A stretch of DNA of 12,992 bases from Thermoplasmata archaeon M9B1D (GTDB lineage: Archaea > Thermoplasmatota > E2 > DHVEG-1), in contig MUGC01000022.1 in assembly GCA_002900535.1 (NCBI GenBank), positions 1 through 12,992 on the forward strand, in the 5' to 3' direction. Positions within the stretch are counted from its first letter, which is position 1. Each line of letters starts with the position of its first letter. The notes under the pieces were generated by a model, which did not search any database, had not been told where the DNA came from, and saw only the letters and a list, made by a program, of their open reading frames with translations. This document shows, one piece after another, positions 1 through 6,731 of the stretch. The translations under genes and the position numbers were made by a program.

Positions 1-1
1 T

Positions 2-295
2 GAAGTGTTTTTTTTCTTAAATGAAACTGAAAAAACACTTAAAGAGATATTTAGAGTATTGAAACCTGGTGGAAGATTGGTTATAGAGATGGGTTTTAAT
101 AAGGATGATGGAGTGGATCATAAGAGGTATATTAAAAAAATGGGATTAAAATTATATAGTGGAGAAGAAATGGAAAATTTGTTAAAAAAGACTGGGTTCA
201 ATGATATTGTAATAGATTATTATAAAGCATTTTGGGTTCCAATAAAAGGATATGTTGTGCCAAAAGGGATGGTTGTAAAAGGAATAAAAAAATAA
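2..295 (+). CDS. Class I SAM-dependent methyltransferase, C-terminal part (5' end outside window)
   Basis: The visible reading frame is open from the left edge, so the gene begins upstream of the window. It shows the late part of a Methyltransf_11-type Rossmann fold: a helix of the form TEKTLKEIFRVLKPGGRLVI, whose LKPGG turn followed by a hydrophobic strand is the classic motif V/VI region. Next comes the region with the last helix (GEEMENLLKKTGFNDI) and a final strand ending in GMVVKGIKK. The SAM-binding GxGxG segment is outside the window, so the substrate cannot be told. It ends with TAA at 293-295. An internal GTG at position 5 is in frame but lies mid-domain and is not the true start. 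The family call is firm; the substrate is unknown. Confidence 0.85.
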   Translation, partial: EVFFFLNETEKTLKEIFRVLKPGGRLVIEMGFNKDDGVDHKRYIKKMGLKLYSGEEMENLLKKTGFNDIVIDYYKAFWVPIKGYVVPKGMVVKGIKK

Positions 296-353
296 GATTT
301 TTAACTTATGTAATATAAGTCATTCTGGCGCAAGCTTAAATATAGATATCATA

Positions 354-368
354 CCTGGTAGGTTTTTA
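354..368 (+). repeat. 3'-end element copy A (CCTGGTAGGTTTTTA)
   Basis: First of five similar 15-base elements with consensus CCTAGYAGGTTTT. It starts 59 bases after the stop codon of the methyltransferase and lies between two convergent genes. The core CCT-GGT-AGG is a short inverted repeat followed by a T run. It may mark transcript ends. Confidence 0.4.
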
Positions 369-405
369 TATCAATATAAGATGGTATTATATATTAGATT
401 AAATA

Positions 406-459
406 TCAATGCGATCTCATTTCGTCAATGTCATAGTTTTTTTCAGCTGATGAAATCAT
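406..459 (-). pseudogene. Fragment matching the C-terminus of the PadR-family regulator
   Basis: On the minus strand a 17-codon frame starting with ATG reads MISSAEKNYDIDEMRSH and then TGA. Its end, YDIDEMRSH, matches the C-terminal end of the PadR protein encoded at 1594-1920 (CDIDEMRSH). At DNA level 407-432 and 1616-1641 agree at 24 of 26 positions, with the differences at silent or wobble sites. No winged-helix domain is found upstream; that space is filled by the end of the QueG-like gene. It is therefore probably a remnant of a second PadR copy, or a copied segment. It might instead be a short expressed peptide, but no SD sequence was seen. Confidence 0.5.
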
Positions 460-473
460 AATTTATATTATTA

Positions 474-1379
474 TTACATTAATACTCTAATATTTCTTGA
501 AAGTACTGGAAGATATTCATCCATATTTATACTTTTTAATTTTTTATTTAAATTTAGAGGTAAAATATTTTTTTCTAAACCTTGAATAATAATCTCTGAT
601 TCTTTTTCAGAAAATGATAATATTTTTTCCTTATTTTTTTTATATTTTTTATTAATTGGACAAACATTTTGACATACCATACATCCAACTAAAGAATTAT
701 GAGATTTAACATCTACCCAATCTGGAAAATCATTCAAGTTTTCATTATAATATGTTAAGCAATGATCCGCTTTTATAACAAATTCGTTTTCTCTTATACA
801 ATTATTTGGACATGCATTTAGACAGAGAGAACACTTTCTACATTCTTCCATTATACTCTCTTCATCCCAATTGTCTATATTTAGCGGAAAATCAATGTAA
901 TATGATTCTAATCGATTAAAACTACCCATCCCCTCTACATAACTTATATTATTTCTACCATATTTTGATAAACCACTTCTTACAGCAATAAGTTTTTTTG
1001 GCGTATGTGCATAATTTATTTTTTTGCTATCCTTAAAGATATTTAATAAAATTTTGTATATTCTATCTTGATTTGCTTTGTATATATATGTTGGAGGGAT
1101 AATAAAATCAAATTTTTTTCCTTCTATTTTAAAGTTAACAATAGAGGTTTTTTGTGGAATAGCAACAATAATGATATATCTTTCATTTAAAACATTTTTA
1201 GGAATATTAAATTGGTAATATTTTGAAACATAACGATATATTGTTTTAGTAATTTTTTTCTCAATATACAATTGTTTAATTTCTTGCTCAATTTCAGGGA
1301 TATGTTTAGCCGAAATAATTTTAAATTTAAAATTAAGTTTGAATAAATAATCATTAAGATTTTTTAATTCATCTTTCAA
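474..1379 (-). CDS. QueG-like double-cluster [4Fe-4S] protein (epoxyqueuosine-reductase superfamily)
   Basis: This 301-residue protein has the C-terminal half of the QueG superfamily. It contains RSGLSKYGRNNISY (about 134-147), which matches the QueG GLGxxGKN segment. Then come a first cluster motif C180-x2-C183-x2-C186-x3-C190-P, C194 and C207, and a second motif C233-x2-C236-x3-C240-P. This is the arrangement that binds two [4Fe-4S] clusters and passes electrons to a corrinoid in QueG. The N-terminal 130 residues are poorly conserved by eye. Archaea generally make archaeosine rather than queuosine, so a corrinoid or other reductase role is more likely than true QueG; this is inference. The start is unsure: TTG at 1379 is the first usable start after an in-frame TAA, with no SD and no internal Met before residue 151. 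A TATA-like CTTTAAATC lies at 1435-1443. Confidence 0.75.
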   Translation of the reverse strand: MKDELKNLNDYLFKLNFKFKIISAKHIPEIEQEIKQLYIEKKITKTIYRYVSKYYQFNIPKNVLNERYIIIVAIPQKTSIVNFKIEGKKFDFIIPPTYIYKANQDRIYKILLNIFKDSKKINYAHTPKKLIAVRSGLSKYGRNNISYVEGMGSFNRLESYYIDFPLNIDNWDEESIMEECRKCSLCLNACPNNCIRENEFVIKADHCLTYYNENLNDFPDWVDVKSHNSLVGCMVCQNVCPINKKYKKNKEKILSFSEKESEIIIQGLEKNILPLNLNKKLKSINMDEYLPVLSRNIRVLM

Positions 1380-1478
1380 ATAATCAGATAATAAATAATT
1401 TTGAATAATATAATACTTATTAAAAGAATTTTTAGATTTAAAGCTGTCTGCCTGAGTTAAACTAATAGTAAAACTTTA

Positions 1479-1505
1479 TTTTTGAAGTCTCCTGAGAGAC
1501 AAAAA
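1479..1505. other. Inverted repeat between the PadR and QueG-like genes
   Basis: The arms GTCTC (1487-1491) and GAGAC (1496-1500) enclose a CTGA loop, and outer TTTTT/AAAAA runs extend the pairing. It lies downstream of the leftward PadR gene and upstream of the promoter of the next leftward gene. Because no T run follows the stem on either strand it is not a textbook terminator. The rest of 1380-1593 shows no gene. Confidence 0.3.
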
Positions 1506-1593
1506 GAATTGAGGGAGGAATTATTTATCATTCGACATTATATAAAAGAAAATTGTTAAGGTTTTTTGGATAAAAATAATCAATGAAAACTGA

Positions 1594-1920
1594 TTAGAGA
1601 TGTCGATGACATTGACAATGTGATCTCATTTCATCAATGTCGCAGAATGTATCAAAAAATGTGTCTAGACTCATTTCTAGTTCTTGTTTTCCTTTTTGTG
1701 TTAATGAGTATTTTTTATCATCATCTACTTTGAGTAAGTTTTTTTCTGTTAAGTATTTTAGAACTGGGTATATTGTCCCCGGGCTTGGTCTGTGACCTCT
1801 TCTTTTTTCTAGTTCTTGTGTTATTTCTGCTCCTGTCATCTTTTTTTTGTTTATTAGCCATAGTGTGAGAAATGATAGGAATCCTTTCATTCTGCAATGT
1901 CTATTGTTGTGTGTACACAT
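1594..1920 (-). CDS. PadR-family transcriptional repressor with Cys/His-rich termini
   Basis: A 108-residue winged-helix protein. Residues 12-87 carry the PadR fold, with the signature MTGAEITQELEKR, then PSPGTIYPVLKYLTEKNLL and the wing KKYSLTQKGKQEL. Both ends are unusually rich in possible metal ligands: N-terminal MCTHNNRHC (Cys2, His4, His8, Cys9) and C-terminal CDIDEMRSHCQCHRHL (Cys93, 102, 104; His101, 105, 107). This suggests sensing of a metal, cluster or redox state (inference). The frame is open further upstream, but that extension runs through the intergenic operators and the opposite gene, so ATG 1920 is chosen. No SD precedes it; a TATA box at 1944-1957 implies a very short leader. 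The divergent small protein at 2049 shares its N-terminal motif style, and the operators between them point to self-regulation. Confidence 0.85.
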   Translation of the reverse strand: MCTHNNRHCRMKGFLSFLTLWLINKKKMTGAEITQELEKRRGHRPSPGTIYPVLKYLTEKNLLKVDDDKKYSLTQKGKQELEMSLDTFFDTFCDIDEMRSHCQCHRHL

Positions 1921-1930
1921 TGTTATTTTG

Positions 1931-1946
1931 TATCGGTTTATCGATA
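1931..1946. promoter_or_regulatory. Operator-like palindrome 1 (TATCG-N6-CGATA)
   Basis: TATCGGTTTATCGATA is a 16-base palindrome with arms TATCG/CGATA. It lies between the PadR TATA box and the PadR start codon, where a bound repressor would block transcription. The match to copies 2 and 3 is exact in both arms. Confidence 0.7.
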
Positions 1947-1957
1947 TTAATATTTTA
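1942..1957 (-). promoter_or_regulatory. Predicted PadR promoter (TATA region)
   Basis: On the minus strand the sequence reads TAAAATATTAATATCG. A TATA box here would start transcription near 1924, almost at ATG 1920, so the mRNA would be nearly leaderless. Fourteen bases (1942-1955) are the exact inverse of 1993-2006, giving mirror-image promoters for the divergent pair. Confidence 0.5.
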
Positions 1958-1971
1958 GGAAACATAATGTT

Positions 1972-1987
1972 TATCGGTTTTCCGATA
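1972..1987. promoter_or_regulatory. Operator-like palindrome 2 (TATCG-N6-CGATA)
   Basis: TATCGGTTTTCCGATA is a perfect TATCGG/CCGATA inverted repeat with a TTTT centre. It sits between the two divergent TATA boxes and is the most symmetric of the set. Confidence 0.7.
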
Positions 1988-1988
1988 G

Positions 1989-2006
1989 TTTTAAATATTA
2001 ATATCG
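1989..2006 (+). promoter_or_regulatory. Predicted promoter of the small Cys/His protein gene
   Basis: TTTTAAATATTAATATCG contains a TATA-like core centred near 1997. Transcription would begin near 2023, leaving a leader of about 25 bases that includes the SD AGGTGA at 2037-2042. It mirrors the PadR promoter. Confidence 0.5.
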
Positions 2007-2017
2007 CATATACGATA
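2002..2017. promoter_or_regulatory. Operator-like palindrome 3 (TATCG-N6-CGATA)
   Basis: TATCGCATATACGATA follows the rightward TATA box directly, the mirror position of palindrome 1 on the PadR side. Both arms match the consensus exactly. Confidence 0.7.
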
Positions 2018-2031
2018 TCGGAAAACCAATA
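2016..2031. promoter_or_regulatory. Operator-like palindrome 4 (one mismatch)
   Basis: TATCGGAAAACCAATA overlaps palindrome 3 by two bases and differs from the consensus by one base (CAATA for CGATA). It covers the expected transcription start of the rightward gene. Confidence 0.45.
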
Positions 2032-2048
2032 TATATAGGTGATAAAAA

Positions 2049-2216
2049 ATGTGTAATGGAACACATGAAAGACATATGATGTATAGAATGCATTGTGGAA
2101 GACAATTTTACACAAAAGAAGAAAAAATAGAACGCCTAGAAGAATACAAAAAATGGCTTGAACAAGAAACCAAAGGTGTTGAAGAAACAATAAAGGAATT
2201 AAAAAAAGCCAGCTAA
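2049..2216 (+). CDS. Small Cys/His-rich coiled-coil protein (55 aa), divergent partner of PadR
   Basis: The frame starts at ATG 2049, six bases after a good SD (AGGTGA, 2037-2042), and encodes 55 residues. The N-terminus MCNGTHERHMMYRMHC carries Cys2, His6, His9, His15 and Cys16 as possible metal ligands. From about residue 21 it becomes a charged amphipathic helix (KEEKIERLEEYKKWLEQ, then KGVEETIKELKK), likely a coiled coil. Short proteins with this kind of KIExLExYKxxLExExKGVEExIxEL helix are, from memory, common in archaea, often near metal- or cluster-related genes. The function is unknown. Its N-terminus resembles that of the divergent PadR (MCTHNNRHC), so the two may respond to the same metal or cluster. 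The shared operator region indicates PadR control. The coding call is strong from SD, composition and context. Confidence 0.75.
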   Translation: MCNGTHERHMMYRMHCGRQFYTKEEKIERLEEYKKWLEQETKGVEETIKELKKAS

Positions 2217-2238
2217 GAAACCTGGCCAATATTTTTTT
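2208..2238 (+). terminator. Terminator-like hairpin overlapping the small gene's stop codon
   Basis: The stem GCCAG (2208-2212) pairs with CTGGC (2222-2226), enclosing the stop codon TAA, and is followed by seven T (2232-2238). This fits the end of the small Cys/His gene. Confidence 0.5.
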
Positions 2239-2288
2239 AATTATTAGCTTTTTTCACAATACTGCAAATATGAGAGAAAACAATCTCA

Positions 2289-2329
2289 CCTAGCAGGTTT
2301 TAATCAAGTACAGTGATTAGAGGTTAAAA
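2289..2329 (+). repeat. 3'-end element copy B with long downstream block
   Basis: CCTAGCAGGTTTTAA starts 73 bases after the small gene's stop. It is followed by AGTGATTAGAGGTTAAAA (2312-2329), which recurs without change at 6529-6546. The element lies between convergent genes. Confidence 0.5.
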
Positions 2330-2399
2330 ATTGTATTACGTTTTATGATCCTGGTTTATAGAATAAAGAGATAATATCTTGCAGATAATGTTTCTTAAC

Positions 2400-2963
2400 T
2401 CACTTATTCATCTCATAACGTAAATACAGGCTACCTCCGATAAGCAATGGAATTCCAATTACAATTGCAATCCAGACAACTGCCCAAATATATGTATATA
2501 CTAAATAATCAAACTTCCAAGTAGAAAATGCAACTCCCCATTTCCCATCAAGATAAACAAGAATGCAAAACACAATAAAAATTAAAAATGATAATCCACC
2601 ACCTGCATCTGATCTCTTTGTACGTTTACCAAAAAGATGCACACGCCTGTATTCTGTTCTTTCCATGTCAGGTAATTTTTTCCACCATTGCGTATAAATC
2701 ACTGCAAACACAATAAGGATTGGAATTCCAACAAGGACAACTTCCCAGAAAATCAAATGCAACATAAATGTTATAAAATGACCCATTGACCATGAACCTA
2801 ACAACACTGGCACAAGACCAGATGATTGAGCTTGCCCAACATGCCATAAAAACACATAAATTGCACCAATAACTGCAAATACTCCTATTACAATAATTAA
2901 AGCAAGCATTTGCCAATGACTTCTTAAAAATTTTTTCCAAACTTTATCACCATTATAATCCAT
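2400..2963 (-). CDS. Conserved four-helix membrane protein of unknown function
   Basis: A 187-residue integral membrane protein with predicted helices near residues 19-41, 62-90, 124-138 and 153-182. Between helices 2 and 3 is a cytoplasmic-looking loop rich in charge and Gly (KKLPDMERTEYRR, then HLFGKRTKRSDAGGG). The sequence resembles a conserved archaeal/bacterial hypothetical family beginning with YNGDKVWKKFL; no function is known to me. Conserved-looking Trp, Gly and Asp residues (SWSMGH, YLDGKWGVAF, TWKFDYLVY) suggest it is not a degenerate protein. The start is fixed by the SD GAGGAGG (2970-2976), six bases before ATG 2963; an ATG at 2969 abuts the SD and a TTG at 2978 lies within it. 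It is probably transcribed alone, with no partner genes close by. Confidence 0.8.
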   Translation of the reverse strand: MDYNGDKVWKKFLRSHWQMLALIIVIGVFAVIGAIYVFLWHVGQAQSSGLVPVLLGSWSMGHFITFMLHLIFWEVVLVGIPILIVFAVIYTQWWKKLPDMERTEYRRVHLFGKRTKRSDAGGGLSFLIFIVFCILVYLDGKWGVAFSTWKFDYLVYTYIWAVVWIAIVIGIPLLIGGSLYLRYEMNK

Positions 2964-3087
2964 AGTCATCCTCCTCAATGAAATTCAGAATAATGTTACT
3001 GTTTATTAAGTTTATAGAAAATACTAGGTATTAATTCAAAAATCTAGATTATTTTTCCATTTCAATCTTTTTTCAATATTTCCAAGT

Positions 3088-5307
3088 TTATAATAAAAAT
3101 ATTTTATTGATGAATTGAAATCTTTGACATATAATCTTTAAAATCTCAAGATAACTTAATGCGATAAAAGGCTTATTTTTTGTCAAACTAAATACTAAGG
3201 AATCTGACCAATCGCTTTCTGCACCATGTATATCTTTTGCTTTGACTTTAACCGAGTAAGTACCCTTTGTTTTCCAAATATGGGATGCACTAACAACTTT
3301 CCCTGATTCATGAGGTCCAATCCAGCCACTATTTGTTCCATCATCCCAATCAAATTCATAGTAAATATCATCAGCATCTGAGTCAATAGTTGATGATGAA
3401 AAACTATAATTCTCTAGAATTTTACCGGATGATGGACCAGAGGGTCTCTGCGGCGTATTTGGTGGATTACTGATTTCAACTGTAAATATTCCTAAGTCAG
3501 GATTTCCCCATAATGATCCATGTACAAATGTTTCATAATATAATCTATCCCAAAGACCCTTGCTATACATCTCATGTATTGCATATTGGTGAGCCTGACC
3601 TTGTGTATATTCTCCAGAGGTTATTGCTGTAGTAAAAAAATATTTCATGGATTGGTCACTTCCATCATTTGGTTCATCCCATTGAGAGCGATAAAAAGCA
3701 GCTTTATTTGCACCAAGAAAACCAACTGCACCTTGCTTCATCATAGCTTGACCAATATTTAGGTAATCAGTATCAGAATTACTGCAGGATGCTGAACTTA
3801 TAATTGCTGGATATTCATCATTAAGATATTGGCAATCATCAACTGAAATAAAAGCTCTATTATTTGCATAACTACCAGTTGGCGAACCATGTGCATGCCA
3901 ACTTACAAAAGCAAATTTGCTATCAGCCCATACTGATACAACATTATTGTGATTCAACACATAATCTTTTGGATATATAGATTCACTTTCATACATTTTA
4001 GTCATTAACCATGAACTCATCCAAGGATGAATATTTTCATTAGTTTTATACTCCATAAATACTGCTCCATCTGTATTTTGATCAACAATTGCACCAAGAA
4101 GTAAGATATTTTTCTTATATGAAGTCTCATTATTTTGTTCATATGATACTGATTTTTCACAAATATGTTCAACTATTTCTGGATCACTCCAAGGTATTCT
4201 ACCAACATTTACTTCTCCATAAAAATCAATTTGATCAGAGTTTTCACCATAACGATGATCACCATCAATATCCCAAGATTCATTATCTGGAAGAGATAAC
4301 TCAGCATAGTAATAATCTGTCTCAGCTTTATTGGAACTAGAATCTATCTGTTGATCTGTTAAACGCATGGGTATATCCTCCCAGTGACCAATAATTAAAA
4401 CATCTTCTATTCCCCATGCATAAACAGGGTATTTATCTCTTAAAAAATTCCTAATTTTCTCAGCTAGATCATAGCCTTGATAGTTATCATCTATCCATGA
4501 TATAGTTACAACATTTACTGATCTACCCTTTGCTATTTCCCATTCAACAAGAGAGTTAATAGATGATTGAAGAGAATCAAGAGTGATTATTACAAAATCA
4601 AAAACATCATCATTAATACTTGTTGATTCTTGATACCATTCACTGGTTTGATCATAATTAATAATATAATCCTGTGCAATCTGATCTAAAAACCCTTTTT
4701 CTCGTATGTTAGAAACTAGTCTAGTATCTGATTCTTCATAATTAATTTTGATTTTGAATGATGGATAGTAAGATAGAGTCTTTGATAAAGGTCGGTATAT
4801 GAAAGGTGAGATTCTGAAATCAACAAGATTATATTGTCTATAAAATGCAGTATTGATAAATTCAACAGGTTCAACAGGAAAAAGATTATCACAAGTATAT
4901 ATCCTTTGATAGTTTTCATTATATATATTTTTATATTCTTTTTTTATGTCAACGTTTATTGAATCTGCTAAATCAGCTATAGGTAGAGGAGGGATAGTAT
5001 ACTCCCCAGGTATCATAATACTATCCCTAAATTCATAGGAAAAACCTGAATATGTTGCCCCAGGTGGTAACGCAATTGATATAATTTTCGAGGGGAGAAT
5101 AGGTCCACCTAGAATAGATAAACGACCAAAGTTTTCTACAAATATCTGATTTATAGAATTTTTTTCAACAATCTTAAAAGAAGGAGTTTCAATAGTTAAT
5201 AGAATATTGTTTTCTTTTGTATCTTCAACATATAAAGAAGAAACATTTAGATCAATATTACATCCTATTAAAATAAAACAAATAAAAATCAACACATATT
5301 TTTTCAT
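3088..5307 (-). CDS. Secreted gingipain-like C25 cysteine peptidase with PKD domain
   Basis: This 739-residue protein begins with a signal peptide MKKYVLIFICFILIGC; LIGC at 13-16 could be a lipobox, anchoring it as a lipoprotein. An N-terminal propeptide-like beta region (about 25-225) precedes a caspase-fold C25 domain (about 229-605). The likely catalytic pair is His473 in SWHAHGSP and Cys508 in ISSASC, and the domain closes with WGNPDLGIF. A PKD domain follows (about 614-709: FDWDDGTNSGW, then GTYSVKVKAKDIHGAESDW), which usually mediates surface or carbohydrate/protein contact. The last 29 residues (FIALSYLEIL to NKIFLL) form a hydrophobic/basic tail resembling those on exported Thermoplasmatota proteins (from memory). 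It likely digests extracellular protein. ATG 5307 is chosen over TTG 5325 because a GAGGGAG SD lies between them. Confidence 0.88.
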   Translation of the reverse strand: MKKYVLIFICFILIGCNIDLNVSSLYVEDTKENNILLTIETPSFKIVEKNSINQIFVENFGRLSILGGPILPSKIISIALPPGATYSGFSYEFRDSIMIPGEYTIPPLPIADLADSINVDIKKEYKNIYNENYQRIYTCDNLFPVEPVEFINTAFYRQYNLVDFRISPFIYRPLSKTLSYYPSFKIKINYEESDTRLVSNIREKGFLDQIAQDYIINYDQTSEWYQESTSINDDVFDFVIITLDSLQSSINSLVEWEIAKGRSVNVVTISWIDDNYQGYDLAEKIRNFLRDKYPVYAWGIEDVLIIGHWEDIPMRLTDQQIDSSSNKAETDYYYAELSLPDNESWDIDGDHRYGENSDQIDFYGEVNVGRIPWSDPEIVEHICEKSVSYEQNNETSYKKNILLLGAIVDQNTDGAVFMEYKTNENIHPWMSSWLMTKMYESESIYPKDYVLNHNNVVSVWADSKFAFVSWHAHGSPTGSYANNRAFISVDDCQYLNDEYPAIISSASCSNSDTDYLNIGQAMMKQGAVGFLGANKAAFYRSQWDEPNDGSDQSMKYFFTTAITSGEYTQGQAHQYAIHEMYSKGLWDRLYYETFVHGSLWGNPDLGIFTVEISNPPNTPQRPSGPSSGKILENYSFSSSTIDSDADDIYYEFDWDDGTNSGWIGPHESGKVVSASHIWKTKGTYSVKVKAKDIHGAESDWSDSLVFSLTKNKPFIALSYLEILKIICQRFQFINKIFLL

Positions 5308-5342
5308 AAATTTTCTCCCTCTCAATTGTAATTAAAAAAATA

Positions 5343-5360
5343 TTTATTATAAATAATAAA
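5343..5360. promoter_or_regulatory. AT-rich 18-base palindrome between C25 and Lrp genes
   Basis: Arms TTTATTAT (5343-5350) and ATAATAAA (5353-5360) are perfect inverted repeats around two bases. It lies in the 119-base divergent region and could contain the leftward TATA box or bind the adjacent Lrp-type regulator; its low complexity lowers confidence. Confidence 0.35.
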
Positions 5361-5394
5361 TTATCTATCTAAAAAATTGGACAATCGACACAAT

Positions 5395-5403
5395 CTTTTT
5401 ATA
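5395..5403 (+). promoter_or_regulatory. Predicted TATA box of the Lrp-type gene
   Basis: CTTTTTATA starts 32 bases before ATG 5427. With archaeal spacing, transcription would begin at the A of the start codon, giving a leaderless mRNA, consistent with the absence of an SD. Confidence 0.5.
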
Positions 5404-5426
5404 CACATTGTTATTTTGTTCAAAAT

Positions 5427-6401
5427 ATGATAAAAATTGATATAAAAGATAAAAAAATTTTATATCATTTACATAAAAATGCTAGACAATCCTTAACACA
5501 AATAGGAAAAAAAGTATCACTACCGAAAAACGTAGTTTCATATAGACTAAAAAGACTAATTAAAGAAGGAGTAATCAAGAATTTTTCAACAGTAATAGAT
5601 ATGAATAAATTAGGTTACATAATAATAAGAATTCATTACTTATTTCAAAATGTTTCATCAGAAATTGAAAAAGAAATTGTAAATAATTTCAAAGATAATA
5701 CTAACACAGTACTAATAGCAACCACCCAAGGATTATTTAATTTAAAAGTCATAATAATCGTAAAAGATATCAACAAGTTTTATCAGTTCTGGCAAGAAAC
5801 CCAAAAAAAATATGGATCATATATACAAAAAAAATCAACAGCGATTTTTATAAATGAATACTACTATGGACCGTATTATCTTTTAGATTTCGATAAAAAA
5901 GAACAACGAAATATTATAAGTAAAACCGGTAGTGGTACTACATATAAAATCGATGAACTTGACTATAAAATATTGCAACTACTCTCAGCAAATGCACGGG
6001 AATCATTAGCTAAAATTGCAAATAAATTAACAGTTAGTACAACAACAATCAAAACACGATTTGAAAAATTAAAAAAAGCAGGAGTAATACGTGGATTCCG
6101 AGTAATTATTGACCCCTCTTCTTATGGATATAATACATACAAAGCATACCTTTATTTAACTGATTACAGTAAAAGAAATAAAATTGTTGAATATTTAAAA
6201 AACAATCCAAACTTAGTTTTTATAGATACATATGCAGGAGAAGCAGATTTAGATTTAGAATTTCATTTTTATAATATATCAAGTTTCTTTAAATCAATGG
6301 AAGATTTAAGCTCTATATTTCCAAAAACAATCAAAAACTTTGAGTATATATATATTTTAAAATACCATAAATTTTTATATATGCCAGAAAAGTGGCGATA
6401 A
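5427..6401 (+). CDS. Tandem Lrp/AsnC-family transcriptional regulator (two HTH units)
   Basis: At 324 residues this is about twice the usual Lrp length. The first AsnC-type HTH spans about 4-60 (DIKDKKILYHLHKNARQSLT, then LPKNVVSYRLKRLIKEGVIKN), followed by an alpha/beta region to about 155. A second HTH lies at about 174-230 (DELDYKILQLLSANARESLA, then STTTIKTRFEKLKKAGVIRGF), followed by a second RAM-like region to the end. The two halves are clearly internal homologues, so one chain could fold as an intramolecular Lrp dimer. Such duplicated regulators are, from memory, known in several archaeal lineages, with unknown effectors. No SD is present and a TATA box sits 32 bases upstream, suggesting leaderless translation. 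It is divergent from the C25 peptidase and may regulate it; that is only positional inference. Confidence 0.88.
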   Translation: MIKIDIKDKKILYHLHKNARQSLTQIGKKVSLPKNVVSYRLKRLIKEGVIKNFSTVIDMNKLGYIIIRIHYLFQNVSSEIEKEIVNNFKDNTNTVLIATTQGLFNLKVIIIVKDINKFYQFWQETQKKYGSYIQKKSTAIFINEYYYGPYYLLDFDKKEQRNIISKTGSGTTYKIDELDYKILQLLSANARESLAKIANKLTVSTTTIKTRFEKLKKAGVIRGFRVIIDPSSYGYNTYKAYLYLTDYSKRNKIVEYLKNNPNLVFIDTYAGEADLDLEFHFYNISSFFKSMEDLSSIFPKTIKNFEYIYILKYHKFLYMPEKWR

Positions 6402-6731
6402 TATTTTTTAAGTTTTAAATAAAGCTATTTAAAAAAAGGAAGAAACATATTATAGTATAATTATCTAATCCTTAGCCCATTTGATTGATTTACCTTGAGA
6501 TCATACATACTTAGCAGATTTCATATATAGTGATTAGAGGTTAAAAGCCCGACATAGTTATTTTTATTTATTATTTCAAAACCAATAGAAGATTTTATTT
6601 TAACAAATTTGTTCAATTTATTTTAATTTATTTTTAATTAATTTTTAAATTATTTTTTATTTATTTTTAAGTTATTGTTATATTTGTGATTAAATTTTGT
6701 AGTTGCATAAATTTATTTGAAGGGAAAAAAA
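6402..6731. other. Non-coding AT-rich region upstream of hsp20
   Basis: No convincing gene is seen. It holds an AT hairpin just after the Lrp stop, a dispersed repeat copy at 6510-6546, and about 150 bases of T-rich sequence (6550-6700) with repeated TTTATTTTTA-like words. The last part should include the hsp20 promoter; a weak AGGG at 6721 is the only SD-like sequence before ATG 6732. Confidence 0.5.
6510..6546 (+). repeat. 3'-end element copy C with 18-base identical block
   Basis: CTTAGCAGATTTCAT (6510-6524) is a diverged copy of the CCTAGYAGGTTTT element, 109 bases after the Lrp stop. AGTGATTAGAGGTTAAAA at 6529-6546 is identical to 2312-2329. Confidence 0.5.

Noticed and set aside
440..459. 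Possible C/D-box small RNA around CTGATGA
   Set aside because: Only one degenerate box is present; no paired C, D, C' and D' boxes at the expected spacing.
1921..2229. The PadR reading frame extended upstream to a 211-residue protein with hydrophobic segments
   Set aside because: The extension is the reverse strand of the operators and of the small Cys/His gene; PadR proteins of this group begin near MCTHNNRHC.
1914..5419. 18 identical bases TACACATTGTTATTTTGT at 1914-1931 and 5402-5419
   Set aside because: They sit in different contexts (PadR start codon on one strand, Lrp leader on the other) and in such AT-rich DNA one chance match of this size is possible.
6550..6700. T-rich repeated words taken as a CRISPR leader or replication origin
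   Set aside because: No regular repeats with spacers, no origin-type repeats and no Cas or Orc genes nearby; it is simple AT-rich sequence.
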